This document shows positions 37,801 through 43,795 of a stretch of DNA of 43,795 nt, one piece after another. The notes beneath the pieces are model-generated. The model was not told where the DNA came from. It searched no databases and was given only the letters and a program-made list of their open reading frames with translations. The stretch spans positions 1 to 43,795 of the IMG/VR virus record IMGVR_UViG_3300047678_000242, one strand, 5' to 3'. This DNA is from a virus. The position numbers and the translations under genes are program-made. Position 1 is the stretch's first letter. Every line of letters begins with the position of its first letter.

Positions 37801-38087
37801 TGACGCCGGCCATCGGCAAGGCGGTGATCACCGGCTTCAGCACGTGGGTGGACAACGCCGCTTTCACGCAATCCGCTGGCGGCCTCACGGTGGCGGCGGG
37901 CGGCAGCGCGTTCAGTTTTCCGGTGCCGTTCCACCTGGTGCCGCTGGTACAGCCGCGCAATGAGGGCGCGACGCCGCTCCTGCCCACCGCCACCGGCATC
38001 ACCACCACCGGCGTGACGCTGCACCTTTTCAATACGTCGGCCGCCGATGTGGGCGGTACCGGCGGCTACGACGCCACCGGCGTTTAG
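34884..38087 (+). CDS. Tail tip/host-specificity protein (J-like)
   Basis: 1067 aa, the largest protein. The N-terminus (GALRYNTSAYGLPIPLVWGK, then TRIPGNLIWYGDF) is followed by a Gly-rich loop (SSGGGGGGKGGGGGETTS) that is characteristic of J-type central tip proteins. Next are hub domains (FGLCEGPITGIGSAWQDKQF; RVLYIRNTFEFRLAWNYAHL), fibronectin-like modules (~700-850) and a beta C-terminus that would contact the receptor. Overlaps NlpC by 4 nt. Confidence 0.88.
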   Translation: MSGLFGGGKSETIATEEPRIGALRYNTSAYGLPIPLVWGKTRIPGNLIWYGDFVATPHTTSQSSGGGGGGKGGGGGETTSTNTTYTYSTSLAFGLCEGPITGIGSAWQDKQFYQGPYANTVVSQETGTVPASGPYTITGAHAVAYVSDLGAEKALLDADGATYYSPLAAGVDYTVSAGVYTFDASLANVAVRISYNYSAGSALSAAQHIGFSDFSGSYSQSAWSYLTTYHAGQDLAYRGLAYEAAANFALGNSANLPNMSFEVKGALPYNAGTIDDANPVDVVTDLLTNAHYGAGFPSGKLASWSALSTYCVANGIFISPAYAEQAEAQQLLTDLVRIANGGIFYSEGLLKCVPFGDATITGNSVTFTPSLTPLYDLTDDDFLPNGDADPVICTRTTPADAFNSVSVEFNDRANQYNVATLEARDQANVEIYGLRPMQPIKAHEICDASIARAFAQRVLQRVLYIRNTFEFRLAWNYAHLEPMDIVTLTDSGLGLSRAPVRIMSIEEDEDGELSVVAEEMQIGSASASLYTPQVGGGYANAYNVSPGSVNVPVLFMAPGRMTVGGYEMWMAVSGQTPASWGGCQVWIATDPAGPFKLAGSIYGPSRHGVLASTFAAGSDPDTVNTAAVDLTLSHGTLAGGTLADANNNSTLSWIEGELISFQTATLTSAYHYTLGTTIRRGVYNTDVGSHAVGQRFVRLDAAIFKYAFDPALIGKTLYVKLPSFNIYGNALEDLAAVQAYTAAIAQPIGAPSDVTGFSAQQSAGNVIFSCDQLQDQNLDSIEVRLLDVGDTVWGNGIPLTSILRGKTSTSAAVPAGTWTFLAKARDLSGKYSKNAARVDLTVLRDGFTTIVSRQDAPDWLGTLTGFVKTVNNALIPDSTKAANLHTNAELFEQFVPYPVATCTYVTPEIDKGLDASARIWADIVSTLGRGVTTGTASPVNKIDYKLAAGAYDGFENWIIGTANFRYLKSEIVLTPAIGKAVITGFSTWVDNAAFTQSAGGLTVAAGGSAFSFPVPFHLVPLVQPRNEGATPLLPTATGITTTGVTLHLFNTSAADVGGTGGYDATGV

Positions 38088-38098
38088 AGGATCAACGC

Positions 38099-39007
38099 AT
38101 GACAGTGCAGACGTTCACGCAGCCGGACTACGCCGGCGGCACGCAGACCGGCTCGGTCTACCCGACCAACATCGACAAGGCCATCGCCGTCATGGCGCCG
38201 ATCGCGGCAGCCTTCGCGCCGCACGCGACCGCGACGCCAGGCATGACCCTGCAGGTCGACGCGGGCGTGCTCTTCGTGGCCAACGCCATGGTGACGCAGG
38301 CGCAGCAGACCACTGGCGCGATCGCCGCGGCGGCCAGCGGCAAGGTCCGTATCGATCGCGTGGTCATCGACGCCAGCACCGGCGCGGTCAGCGTGATCAC
38401 CGGCGCGGAGGTTGTCAGCAGCCCGGTGGCGCCCACCATCCCGGTGGGCAAACTGCCGATCTGCCAGGTGGGCAACATCGGCAGCGCGACCACTGCGCTG
38501 ACCAACAGCATGATCACCGACGAGCGAGTCGGCGCCGGTGCCGGCAGCAGTGGCCTGCCGGCCGGCACTGTGGTGCACGTGGCGCAGAACACCGCGCCCA
38601 GCGGGTTCGTCAAGGCCAATGGGGCAGCGATCTCGCGCACCACCTACGCGACGTTATTCGCGGCGATCGGCACCACCTACGGCGTGGGCGATGGGTCCAC
38701 CACCTTCAACGTGCCGGACCTGCGCGGCGAGTTCGTGCGCGGCTGGGATGACAGCCGGGGCGTGGACAGTGGTCGCGCCATCGCCAGCAGCCAGACCGAT
38801 GCCTTCCAGGGCCACTGGCACGAACTGCGTGCCGATGGCACTGGCGCCGGCAGTGGTGGCGGCTACATGGGCCTGCAGTCAGGCGGCTCAAGCCTGATGG
38901 CGCAGGCGGTCAAGGCGCCCAACAGTGACGGTACCAACGGCACGCCACGCACGGCGGCGGAAACCCGGCCGCGCAACGTCGCGCTGCTGGCCTGTATCAA
39001 GTACTAG
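38099..39007 (+). CDS. Tail fibre with collar domain
   Basis: 302 aa. An N-terminal beta region with AVTxx-type repeats is followed by the phage tail collar domain (NTAPSGFVKANGAAISRTTY, then ATLFAAIGTTYGVGDGSTTF), NVPDLRGEFVRGWDDSRG and a Gly-rich tip with QGHWHEL, ending RPRNVALLACIKY. The H-x-H motif suits metal binding in the tip. It carries no copy of the DGR variable repeat, although such collar/tip proteins are common DGR targets elsewhere. Confidence 0.88.
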   Translation: MTVQTFTQPDYAGGTQTGSVYPTNIDKAIAVMAPIAAAFAPHATATPGMTLQVDAGVLFVANAMVTQAQQTTGAIAAAASGKVRIDRVVIDASTGAVSVITGAEVVSSPVAPTIPVGKLPICQVGNIGSATTALTNSMITDERVGAGAGSSGLPAGTVVHVAQNTAPSGFVKANGAAISRTTYATLFAAIGTTYGVGDGSTTFNVPDLRGEFVRGWDDSRGVDSGRAIASSQTDAFQGHWHELRADGTGAGSGGGYMGLQSGGSSLMAQAVKAPNSDGTNGTPRTAAETRPRNVALLACIKY

Positions 39008-39015
39008 GGGATACC

Positions 39016-39426
39016 GTGAAAATCGCAAACTACCACCCGGGCACGGGCCATCTCATCAGCCTGACCGATGCCGATCAAAGCCCGCTCGAGCCGGGCGTGT
39101 TCCTGGTGCCGGCTGCCGCGACAGCGAAATTGCCGCCGGAGTTCGATCCTGCTACCCAACTGGCAATTTTTGCCAATGGGGATTGGCGCATCGAGCCGAT
39201 TCCGGTACCGCCGGCGCCGGAGTCGCCGCCGCCCAAGACCCAGCGCGAGATCGCGCTCGAGGCGATCGTCGCGCTTGAAGCGGAGCAGTATCGGCGCATC
39301 ACCGCCCGGGCCCAGCGTGAGCTGTACCTGGGCATATTCGCCGCGCTAGGCATGACACAGCACCCGGCGTTCGCCCAGCTCAAGGCGCTGGACGATGCCA
39401 TCAAAGTGGAAAGGGTCAAGTTATGA
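39016..39426 (+). CDS. Tail fibre assembly protein-like
   Basis: 136 aa from GTG. The first ~60 residues (NYHPGTGHLISLTDADQSPL) are beta-like. A Pro-rich linker leads to a helical end (REIALEAIVALEAEQYRRIT, then ARAQRELYLGIFAALG). Size, layout and place directly after the fibre are those of fibre chaperones (Tfa-like). Confidence 0.65.
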   Translation: MKIANYHPGTGHLISLTDADQSPLEPGVFLVPAAATAKLPPEFDPATQLAIFANGDWRIEPIPVPPAPESPPPKTQREIALEAIVALEAEQYRRITARAQRELYLGIFAALGMTQHPAFAQLKALDDAIKVERVKL

Positions 39427-39758
39427 GTCTCGCTGTGACCCGCTTGATCACCTTCCTCGGCTCGCTCGCCATCCTGTGGCTGCCGTTCGGCCTGGCATCG
39501 CTCCTGGCAGTGCCGATCGCACTGGCCGGGCTCGTCACCTGGCTGGCCAGCGGCCGTGCTTACGACTACACCAAGAACCTCCTGGGCGGCATGGACCGCT
39601 GTGCCTCCGGCCTGCTGGGGCTCGAGGCCCGCTACACCGTCTCCGCGCATTGCGGTGTGATGACGCGCGCCTGGCTCAAGCCGCTGCGCGCGCTTCTCGA
39701 TGTGATCGCGCCAGGCCACTGTGAAGGGGCCGCCAAACAGGAGGGATTGCTGCCATGA
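39423..39758 (+). CDS. Membrane protein of the lysis cassette
   Basis: 111 aa, overlapping its neighbours by 4 nt each. Two adjacent hydrophobic segments (LITFLGSLAILWLPFGLASL, then LAVPIALAGLVTWLAS) are followed by a soluble, Cys-containing tail. Small two-helix proteins at this place occur in many phages of Betaproteobacteria; function not known. Possibly holin-related. Confidence 0.6.
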   Translation: MSLAVTRLITFLGSLAILWLPFGLASLLAVPIALAGLVTWLASGRAYDYTKNLLGGMDRCASGLLGLEARYTVSAHCGVMTRAWLKPLRALLDVIAPGHCEGAAKQEGLLP

Positions 39759-40063
39759 ACCTGCCCGAGATCGAATGGGCCAAGTTGTTGGCGGCCATCG
39801 GCGGCGCGCTGATTTCGATGGTGAAGTGGCAGGGCACCCTCATCGAGCGCGGCACGATGGGCGGCGCCGGCGTGCTGGTGTCTTACTTCGCCAGCGACGC
39901 TGTTTCCAGCTACACGCATGTGCCGCCGGGCCTGGCGGGGTTTCTGCTGGGTCTGTTCGGCATGGCCATTGTGGCCAAAGTGTGGGACATGATCGCCGCG
40001 GTCAACGGTACCAAAGTGGTGGGCGATCTCTGGGAAATCGCGCTCGGGAGGTTGCGGAAATGA
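39755..40063 (+). CDS. Putative holin
   Basis: 102 aa. Three hydrophobic stretches: WAKLLAAIGGALISMV, GGAGVLVSYFASDAVSS (weak) and GLAGFLLGLFGMAIVAKVWD. A short charged C-terminus (ALGRLRK) follows. Layout and neighbours (membrane proteins, DUF5675, Rz/Rz1) suggest the hole-forming protein that times lysis. Overlaps the next start. Confidence 0.65.
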   Translation: MNLPEIEWAKLLAAIGGALISMVKWQGTLIERGTMGGAGVLVSYFASDAVSSYTHVPPGLAGFLLGLFGMAIVAKVWDMIAAVNGTKVVGDLWEIALGRLRK

Positions 40064-40416
40064 TGGAATTTCTAGCCATTCTTTCGTTGTGCCTGGTGGC
40101 GATGCTGTCGCTGCTGGCGGTGGTATCGGATGTGGTGCGCGACAACCTGGTCGAGCGCATCGGCCTGGCGGCGATCTGCATCACCGCGCTGGGGCGCGCG
40201 GTCGTGGTGCACATGGAGGGTGCGATGCCGGTGTCCTCCCTGCTGCTGTTCATCGCGCTGGGCGTGTACGCGCTGGGCAGCGCCTGGGAAAAATTGCGGC
40301 TGTATTTGAAGCGCAGCGCGGAAAAACGCGCGCGCCTGCCCGAGCCCTTCAACCTGGCCGCCGGCCAGGATCAGAAACCAATCGCCTGGCCATGGCCGGG
40401 TGAACCGGGAGATTGA
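40060..40416 (+). CDS. Second membrane protein of the lysis cassette (holin/antiholin-like)
   Basis: 118 aa from ATG 40060 (GGAGG upstream; an adjacent ATG at 40063 is possible, so two starts three nt apart could give holin/antiholin forms). Helices at ~3-22 (FLAILSLCLVAMLSLLAVVS), ~30-46 and ~53-73 (PVSSLLLFIALGVYALGSAW), then a basic, Pro-rich soluble tail. Which of the three membrane proteins here is the holin cannot be settled by reading. Confidence 0.65.
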   Translation: MMEFLAILSLCLVAMLSLLAVVSDVVRDNLVERIGLAAICITALGRAVVVHMEGAMPVSSLLLFIALGVYALGSAWEKLRLYLKRSAEKRARLPEPFNLAAGQDQKPIAWPWPGEPGD

Positions 40417-40417
40417 C

Positions 40418-40495
40418 ATGTGGATCGAATTGGTACTCGGCGCCGTAATCGTCGGCGCCATCGTGCTGGCGGCCTGGGTGGTTAGCAAGCCATGA
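40418..40495 (+). CDS. 25-aa single-helix membrane peptide
   Basis: ATG with GGGAG 6 nt upstream and an ATGA overlap with the next gene. Almost all of it is one membrane helix (LVLGAVIVGAIVLAAWVV), with a KP end. Small peptides like this are common in phage lysis regions. Confidence 0.6.
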   Translation: MWIELVLGAVIVGAIVLAAWVVSKP

Positions 40496-40950
40496 CCGAT
40501 ACCATCCTCACCCTGCAGCGCGCGCCCACGTACAAGGAAGCCACCTTCGGCGGGCTGTCGATCGACGGCACCTGGTTCTGCCACACGCTCGAAGACGCGA
40601 TCCGCGAGATCCCCGGCCAGCCGGTGGAGTCGTGGAAGATCCACGGCAAGACCGCGATCCCGTCTGGCCGCTACCGCGTCACGCTCGAGTACTCGCCGAA
40701 GTTCGGCGCCGACACCATCACCCTGCAGGGTGTTCCTGGTTACATCGGCGTACGCATGCATGGCGGCAATACGGTCGACGACACCGACGGCTGCCCGATC
40801 GTCGGCACCACCATCGACCGCGAGGCTCCCCGCATCGCCGGTGCGCAGATCAGCGGCATCCTGCTCGCGCTGAAAGCGCGGGTTCGGGTGGCGCTGAATA
40901 GGGGCGACGTGTGGATCGATATCGTCAACCCGCCGGAGCAAACGCAATGA
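40492..40950 (+). CDS. DUF5675 family protein, endolysin candidate
   Basis: 152 aa. Starts LTLQRAPTYKEATFGGLSID and contains IPSGRYRVTLEYSPKFGADT and IGVRMHGGNTVDDTDGCPIV, a G-x-H/D-x-x-GC-type motif shared by DUF5675. The motif HGGN...D-x-D-G-C recalls catalytic patches of cell-wall enzymes. No lysozyme, amidase or other known endolysin is present elsewhere, so by position this is the best candidate. The enzymatic role is inference. Confidence 0.7.
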   Translation: MTDTILTLQRAPTYKEATFGGLSIDGTWFCHTLEDAIREIPGQPVESWKIHGKTAIPSGRYRVTLEYSPKFGADTITLQGVPGYIGVRMHGGNTVDDTDGCPIVGTTIDREAPRIAGAQISGILLALKARVRVALNRGDVWIDIVNPPEQTQ

Positions 40951-41219
40951 CACCACTCTCGATTAACTTGCAGGGCGACAACGCGTGGCCCGAACTTGTC
41001 GAGCCCATGAAACTCGGCGAGGTCCACCACGTGCCGATGACGCACGTGGCGCGGCTGCCGATGGGCACGGTGCGTGGCAAGTCTACCGTCATCGTGCGCG
41101 GCACGCTGCCCGACGGCCGCACCGTGGTGCTGGAAACGACGGCCGCGCTGTTCATTAATGCGGCCAAGGCGATCGAGGCGCGCGAACAGATGGAGGCGGG
41201 CAATGCCGCTCACAACTGA
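40947..41219 (+). CDS. Hypothetical protein of the lysis region
   Basis: 90 aa, ATGA overlap with DUF5675. LGEVHHVPMTHVARLPMGTV ... IVRGTLPDGRTVVLETTAAL is a beta-barrel-like pattern ending in a helix (INAAKAIEAREQMEAG). Similar small proteins accompany phage lysis genes; function unknown. Confidence 0.6.
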   Translation: MTPLSINLQGDNAWPELVEPMKLGEVHHVPMTHVARLPMGTVRGKSTVIVRGTLPDGRTVVLETTAALFINAAKAIEAREQMEAGNAAHN

Positions 41220-41508
41220 CCCGAACGACCCGCGTCTGGGCCATGGCGCCGACACCGCGCCGCGCCCGCAAAACGAGGTCTATCTCGTACTCAGTGACGA
41301 CGAGCTGGCCAAGGGCTACGTGCGGCCGTTCCGCGACGAGTATCAGCACCAGGCATGCGGCGGCGTCACAAAGATGGGTTTCACGCTCTCAGCAACCTAT
41401 GCCCGCGATCCCAAGTTCTACGGCTCAACCTACTGCGTGCACTGCAGGATGCATAAGCCGGTTGGCGAGTTCACCTGGACCAAAGACGGCGCGGTGGTGG
41501 GCTCGTGA
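41203..41508 (+). CDS. Hypothetical protein with CxxC motif
   Basis: 101 aa, overlapping the previous gene by 17 nt. A conserved-looking segment (VRPFRDEYQHQACGGVTKMG ... DPKFYGSTYCVHCRMHKPVG) has Cys-His pairs that could bind zinc. Proteins with YC-x-x-C-x-x-H-x-P-x-x-E-F are found in many phages, without a known role. Confidence 0.65.
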   Translation: MPLTTDPNDPRLGHGADTAPRPQNEVYLVLSDDELAKGYVRPFRDEYQHQACGGVTKMGFTLSATYARDPKFYGSTYCVHCRMHKPVGEFTWTKDGAVVGS

Positions 41509-42134
41509 TCGCCTTCCTGATTGGCCCCATCGGCCGCTGGGTCGGCATCGCGCTGCTGCTGGCTAGCGTCATCGGCGGCGTGTACCTCAAGGGCCGCGTC
41601 GACCAGCGCCACGCCGACAACCAAACGCACCTGGCCGAGCTGGCCAAGCTCTCGGCCGAGACGCTCGAACGCGAGCAGGCCGCCGGCAAACTCGCCGCCG
41701 ATGTCGCCGCGGCCCACGGCGCGGCTGTGCAGCAGATCCAGCGCGACAACGACATCCTGCGCGGCCAGATCCGCACAGCCAGGCTCACCGCCACCGTCAC
41801 CCCGAAAGAGGCCGCAAATGACCCCGCAAAAAAGGACACGCAAGCCGGCCCACAACTGGTCGACGTGGATGATCTTGTGTTCGGCCTTGACTATCTCGGC
41901 CTGTGGAACCGCGCCTACGGTCCAGCCGGCCAAGTCGTTCCTGGCGCCCGGCAACCTGGTGGTGGCGTGCCCGCGCCTGGAACCGCTCCAGCCGGACCAC
42001 CCCGCTGGGATCAGTCCGCGCGCGATTCTCGACCGGCACGCGGCCGACCAGGCGGCCTACCGGACCTGCAGCGACCGGGTGGACGGCTGGATGCGCTGGT
42101 ACTCCGGGCTTCCGAAGTGATGGCCAGCCGGTAG
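41505..42134 (+). CDS. i-spanin (Rz-like)
   Basis: 209 aa from GTG. One N-terminal membrane anchor (FLIGPIGRWVGIALLLASVI, then GGVYL) is followed by a periplasmic helical coiled coil (NQTHLAELAKLSAETLEREQ ... DNDILRGQIRTARL), as in Rz. The part after ~105 is the frame overlapped by Rz1 and is Pro/Gly-rich, so it is shaped by that gene. It spans the periplasm with Rz1 and fuses the membranes at the end of lysis. Confidence 0.8.
   Translation: MIAFLIGPIGRWVGIALLLASVIGGVYLKGRVDQRHADNQTHLAELAKLSAETLEREQAAGKLAADVAAAHGAAVQQIQRDNDILRGQIRTARLTATVTPKEAANDPAKKDTQAGPQLVDVDDLVFGLDYLGLWNRAYGPAGQVVPGARQPGGGVPAPGTAPAGPPRWDQSARDSRPARGRPGGLPDLQRPGGRLDALVLRASEVMASR
41818..42120 (+). CDS. o-spanin lipoprotein (Rz1-like), nested in Rz
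   Basis: 100 aa in the +1 frame, entirely inside the Rz frame. Positive N-terminus, hydrophobic segment and lipobox (WMILCSALTISAC, Cys ~32), then a Pro-containing region and AILDRHAADQAAYRTCSDRV, then DGWMRWY, which is common in Rz1 proteins of this phage group. Outer-membrane partner of Rz. Nesting is as in lambda. Confidence 0.8.
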   Translation: MTPQKRTRKPAHNWSTWMILCSALTISACGTAPTVQPAKSFLAPGNLVVACPRLEPLQPDHPAGISPRAILDRHAADQAAYRTCSDRVDGWMRWYSGLPK

Positions 42135-42140
42135 AAAAGT

Positions 42141-42212
42141 GTTTCGCCATCGGTTTTTGAACCTTGTAGAATCAAAGGCTTACAACGCCCATTTTTTGGG
42201 CGATGGCGAAAC
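42141..42212. repeat. GTTTCGCCA arm-like repeats and hairpin, right end
   Basis: GTTTCGCCAT at 42141-42150 and its inverse ATGGCGAAAC at 42203-42212, matching the three copies near attL. Between them lie a 6-bp hairpin with T5 loop (42186-42191 / 42197-42202) and AGAATCAAA (42168-42176), a 9-mer also found just inside attL (1550-1558). Confidence 0.6.
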
Positions 42213-42255
42213 AATTCCGGGCGTAACCTATTGGATTCAGTAGGAAAAAGTTCAA

Positions 42256-42302
42256 GGCCTGCAAAGCCGTGTACGCCGGTTCGATTCCGGCCTCCGCCTC
42301 CA
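42256..42302 (+). repeat. attR core (tRNA-Cys 3' fragment)
   Basis: 47 bp identical to the 3' part of tRNA-Cys (1501-1547), without the 5' half, so it is not a functional tRNA. It marks the right end of the prophage. Confidence 0.95.
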
Positions 42303-42306
42303 CTCC

Positions 42307-42382
42307 AAAAATGGGGTCAGACCCCTTTTCTTCCGCATCTGCGAGAGCCATTGCAAAAATGGGGTCAGACCCCTTTTTTCGC
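42307..42382. repeat. Two GGGGTCAGACCCC hairpin repeats
   Basis: GGGGTCAGACCCC at 42313-42325 and 42361-42373, each with an A-tract before and a T-tract after (AAAAAT ... TTTT). This short element is common in beta- and gammaproteobacterial intergenic DNA, often linked with REP-associated transposases. It can also act as a two-way terminator. Host DNA, directly next to attR. The rest of the gap up to the epsA-like gene (42383-42805) shows only the CRP-like site. Confidence 0.65.
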
Positions 42383-42643
42383 AAGCGCCCGGTCCGGGTT
42401 GGCCGATCTTCCCGGCGGACAAAATTGCCCGGCTTTTCTGCGGCAGCCTAATGCCGCGTGGCAATTCGGCCGATAAGCCATATGAGGCATGGTTTCTGCA
42501 ATGATTCGTTTGCGCAGGCGTCTTTCGGCAATACGCCTGAAACATCGTATGCGCAAAATGATCAGTTCCGCCCGGGAAGCTTGTTTGTTCCGAGGCCCTT
42601 GTGCAGAGTGGGGAACATGCAAATATCGCCAAGAATCGTCCGT

Positions 42644-42663
42644 AATGTGACACAGGTCACATT
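42644..42663 (+). promoter_or_regulatory. CRP-type binding site upstream of the epsA-like gene
   Basis: AATGTGACACAGGTCACATT is a 20-bp near-perfect dyad containing the full CRP half-sites TGTGA and TCACA with the standard 6-bp spacing. A weak -10-like TTAAAT (42713-42718) lies about 60 nt downstream without a -35 box, as in class I activated promoters. Confidence 0.7.
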
Positions 42664-42805
42664 GCACCGCGATTTCACCAACACGGGCCATGCGGGGGCA
42701 AGAACCCTTGTGTTAAATAGAGGTATTGCGATTGGCAGGGCCGCCCGGAGCGTGAAATCTGGCGGTACTGCCGTGCGCGGACGCCGGAATCCAAACACCA
42801 ACAAC

Positions 42806-43651
42806 ATGCCCCGTTTTTCCTCACTTTCAGACGAGGACCTGAAGCGCTACCTGGGTCTGGTTGAACAGTCCCTGCGGGTGCGCCGCCATTTCGACCTGCT
42901 GCTGTGGCTGCAGGGCGACGTGCAGAGGTTCTTGCCGCACGAGATCATGCTGGCCGGGTGGGGTGATTTCCGGCTCGGCATGATCGCCCACGACATCGTG
43001 TCCGCGCTGCCGGGTGTGCGCACGGCACGCACCACGGTGGACTCGGTTTCACCGCTGCTCTCGGGCCTTTTCGAGCGCTGGATCGAGCTTGGCCGGGTGC
43101 CCTACGTGATAAAAGCCGGCGAGGCCGGATTTCCCACCGCGCTTGAATCCGCCGAAGGCGGGGAGGGCGGGGACGGCGGCAAGGACGGTGATGGCGTGGC
43201 CGGCGAACTCGGCGTTGCGCTCAAGTCCGCCCGCTCCGCCCTGATCCACGGCATATGCGACGAGCGCGGCCGCCACGACTGCCTGTACGTGCTGTTTGCG
43301 CGCGGCGACGTGCATGACGAACGCGCCCGCAAGGTGATGGACTTGCTGTTACCCTACCTGGACACCGCCTTGCGCCAGGTGCCCCAGCTGCGCAGCGACC
43401 CCGGCCCTGCTGCGGACGAGGCCGCCGGCGAGCATGCCGACGCGTGCGAGCACGGCCTGTCGGACCGCGAAATGGAAATCATGGCCTGGGTGAAACTGGG
43501 CAAGACCAACCAGGAAATCGGCATGATCCTGGACATCAGCGCCTTTACCGTGAAAAACCACCTGAAACGCATTTTCAAGAAACTCGGGGTATACAACCGC
43601 ATGCAGGCTGTGTCACGCTTCGAGGCAATGATTTCGCATGCACCAACCTGA
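42806..43651 (+). CDS. epsA: EpsA-like LuxR-family regulator of exopolysaccharide genes
   Basis: 281 aa from ATG 42806. The N-terminal domain (VRRHFDLLLWLQGDVQRFLP, then HEIMLAGWGDF ... DIVSALPGVRT) is characteristic of the EpsA regulators found with exosortase (XrtB/PEP-CTERM) polysaccharide loci. A low-complexity Gly/Asp/Glu linker (~113-130) follows. The C-terminus is a LuxR helix-turn-helix (LSDREMEIMAWVKLGKTNQE, then an IGMILDISAFTVKNHLKRIF stretch). It is followed by an overlapping epsB-like gene. An earlier in-frame ATG at 42458 would add low-quality sequence across the CRP site and is not favoured. Confidence 0.85.
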   Translation: MPRFSSLSDEDLKRYLGLVEQSLRVRRHFDLLLWLQGDVQRFLPHEIMLAGWGDFRLGMIAHDIVSALPGVRTARTTVDSVSPLLSGLFERWIELGRVPYVIKAGEAGFPTALESAEGGEGGDGGKDGDGVAGELGVALKSARSALIHGICDERGRHDCLYVLFARGDVHDERARKVMDLLLPYLDTALRQVPQLRSDPGPAADEAAGEHADACEHGLSDREMEIMAWVKLGKTNQEIGMILDISAFTVKNHLKRIFKKLGVYNRMQAVSRFEAMISHAPT

Positions 43652-43795
43652 GTTCGCCATGGCCACCACGCGCAACACCGCGCGGCGCGCGCCGGGCCAT
43701 ATCGCCACCGACGACTTCTTGTCCGCCATCGAGGCCATGCTCGACCCGGGCGTGCTGGTGGCCACCCTGTGGGGGCTGGCGCTGTGGTTCGAAGG
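43638..43795 (+). CDS. EpsB-like undecaprenyl-phosphate sugar phosphotransferase, start only
   Basis: The frame is cut by the window end. It starts at ATG 43638 (14-nt overlap with epsA) or ATG 43659. After a basic N-terminus (MATTRNTARRAPGHIATDDF) the first membrane segment begins (PGVLVATLWGLALWFE). In eps loci the gene after epsA encodes the initiating sugar transferase. With only ~50 residues this rests mainly on context. Confidence 0.5.
   Translation, partial: MHQPEFAMATTRNTARRAPGHIATDDFLSAIEAMLDPGVLVATLWGLALWFE

Larger units (their letters stand above)
1501..42302. mobile_element. Complete lambda-like prophage integrated in tRNA-Cys
   Basis: The element is bounded by a perfect 47-bp direct repeat of the tRNA-Cys 3' part. 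It contains an integrase next to attL, a CI/Cro-type switch, a replication module, terminase, portal, protease/capsid, a full set of long non-contractile tail genes (G/GT frameshift, tape measure, NlpC, J-like tip) and a lysis cassette. No gene in the structural set looks broken, so the prophage may be inducible. Inactivating point changes cannot be excluded by reading alone. Confidence 0.95.

Noticed and set aside
38099-39007. Collar-domain tail fibre as a third DGR target
   Set aside because: Its C-terminus has no similarity to the template repeat and no WTSTQ...YPVVLVRR scaffold.
42458-42805. Extended N-terminus of the epsA-like gene
   Set aside because: It would translate the CRP-like site and low-quality sequence; EpsA homology begins just after ATG 42806.
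1-43795. CRISPR array
   Set aside because: No regularly spaced identical repeats of suitable length with unique spacers were seen; the only tandem repeats are the 10-bp units at 13061-13120.

Overview
The window holds a complete lambda-like (siphovirus-type) prophage of about 40.8 kb (1501-42302) in a GC-rich proteobacterial chromosome. The host flanks suggest a betaproteobacterium. On the left are a secretin-type short-domain protein, pgsA, tRNA-Gly and tRNA-Cys. On the right is an epsA-like LuxR regulator followed by the start of an epsB-like glycosyltransferase gene, the exosortase/exopolysaccharide arrangement known from Betaproteobacteria. The prophage sits in the 3' half of tRNA-Cys. 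A perfect 47-bp repeat marks attL (1501-1547) and attR (42256-42302), and GTTTCGCCA arm-like repeats lie just inside both ends.

Left end and leftward early genes (1615-11239, all minus strand). Nearest attL is a two-gene operon: a YdiL/DUF1870 (Aca2-like) regulator and, directly upstream, a 102-aa acidic protein of unknown function. This is the classic anti-CRISPR/aca layout, and its promoter is filled by an 18-bp palindrome. Next come the integrase, a DUF4224 protein and a complete diversity-generating retroelement (DGR): reverse transcriptase, template repeat, Avd, and two paralogous C-type-lectin-like target genes. Both variable repeats differ from the template only at template adenines (17 of 17 differences). 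Upstream follow a ParB-like protein without a ParA partner and nine small genes joined mostly by 4-nt overlaps. The operon reads from a promoter with two repressor operators 24 bp apart.

Lysogeny switch and replication (11314-17408). A CI-like repressor faces a 59-aa Cro-like protein across another operator pair with the same 24-bp spacing. Behind the repressor, in the place of lambda rexAB, lie a zinc-ribbon membrane protein and an exported SNase-type nuclease. Rightward early genes include a Toprim-plus-VapE primase/helicase flanked by two repeat clusters (10-bp direct repeats before it, repeats around a large stem-loop after it) that are candidate replication origins.

Late genes (17439-42134, plus strand). 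An initiator-like tRNA-Met follows a promoter/terminator pair that looks like lambda pR'/tR'. Then come a GpZ-like protein, terminase (Nu1/GpA type), lambda-type portal, an 802-aa putative fibre inserted in the head module, a protease-major capsid fusion, tail completion and tube proteins, G/GT chaperones with a lambda-type GGGAAAG slippery site, tape measure, DUF2460, BR0599, NlpC/P60, a J-like tip protein, a collar-domain tail fibre, and a lysis cassette with nested Rz/Rz1.

A 14-bp palindrome (consensus TGCARACGTNTGCA) recurs at dispersed positions only inside the prophage, once in the 5' leader of the ParB-like gene. It is a candidate binding site for that protein. The most notable systems are the early-operon DGR, the acr/aca-like pair and the ParB-like protein with its dispersed palindromes.
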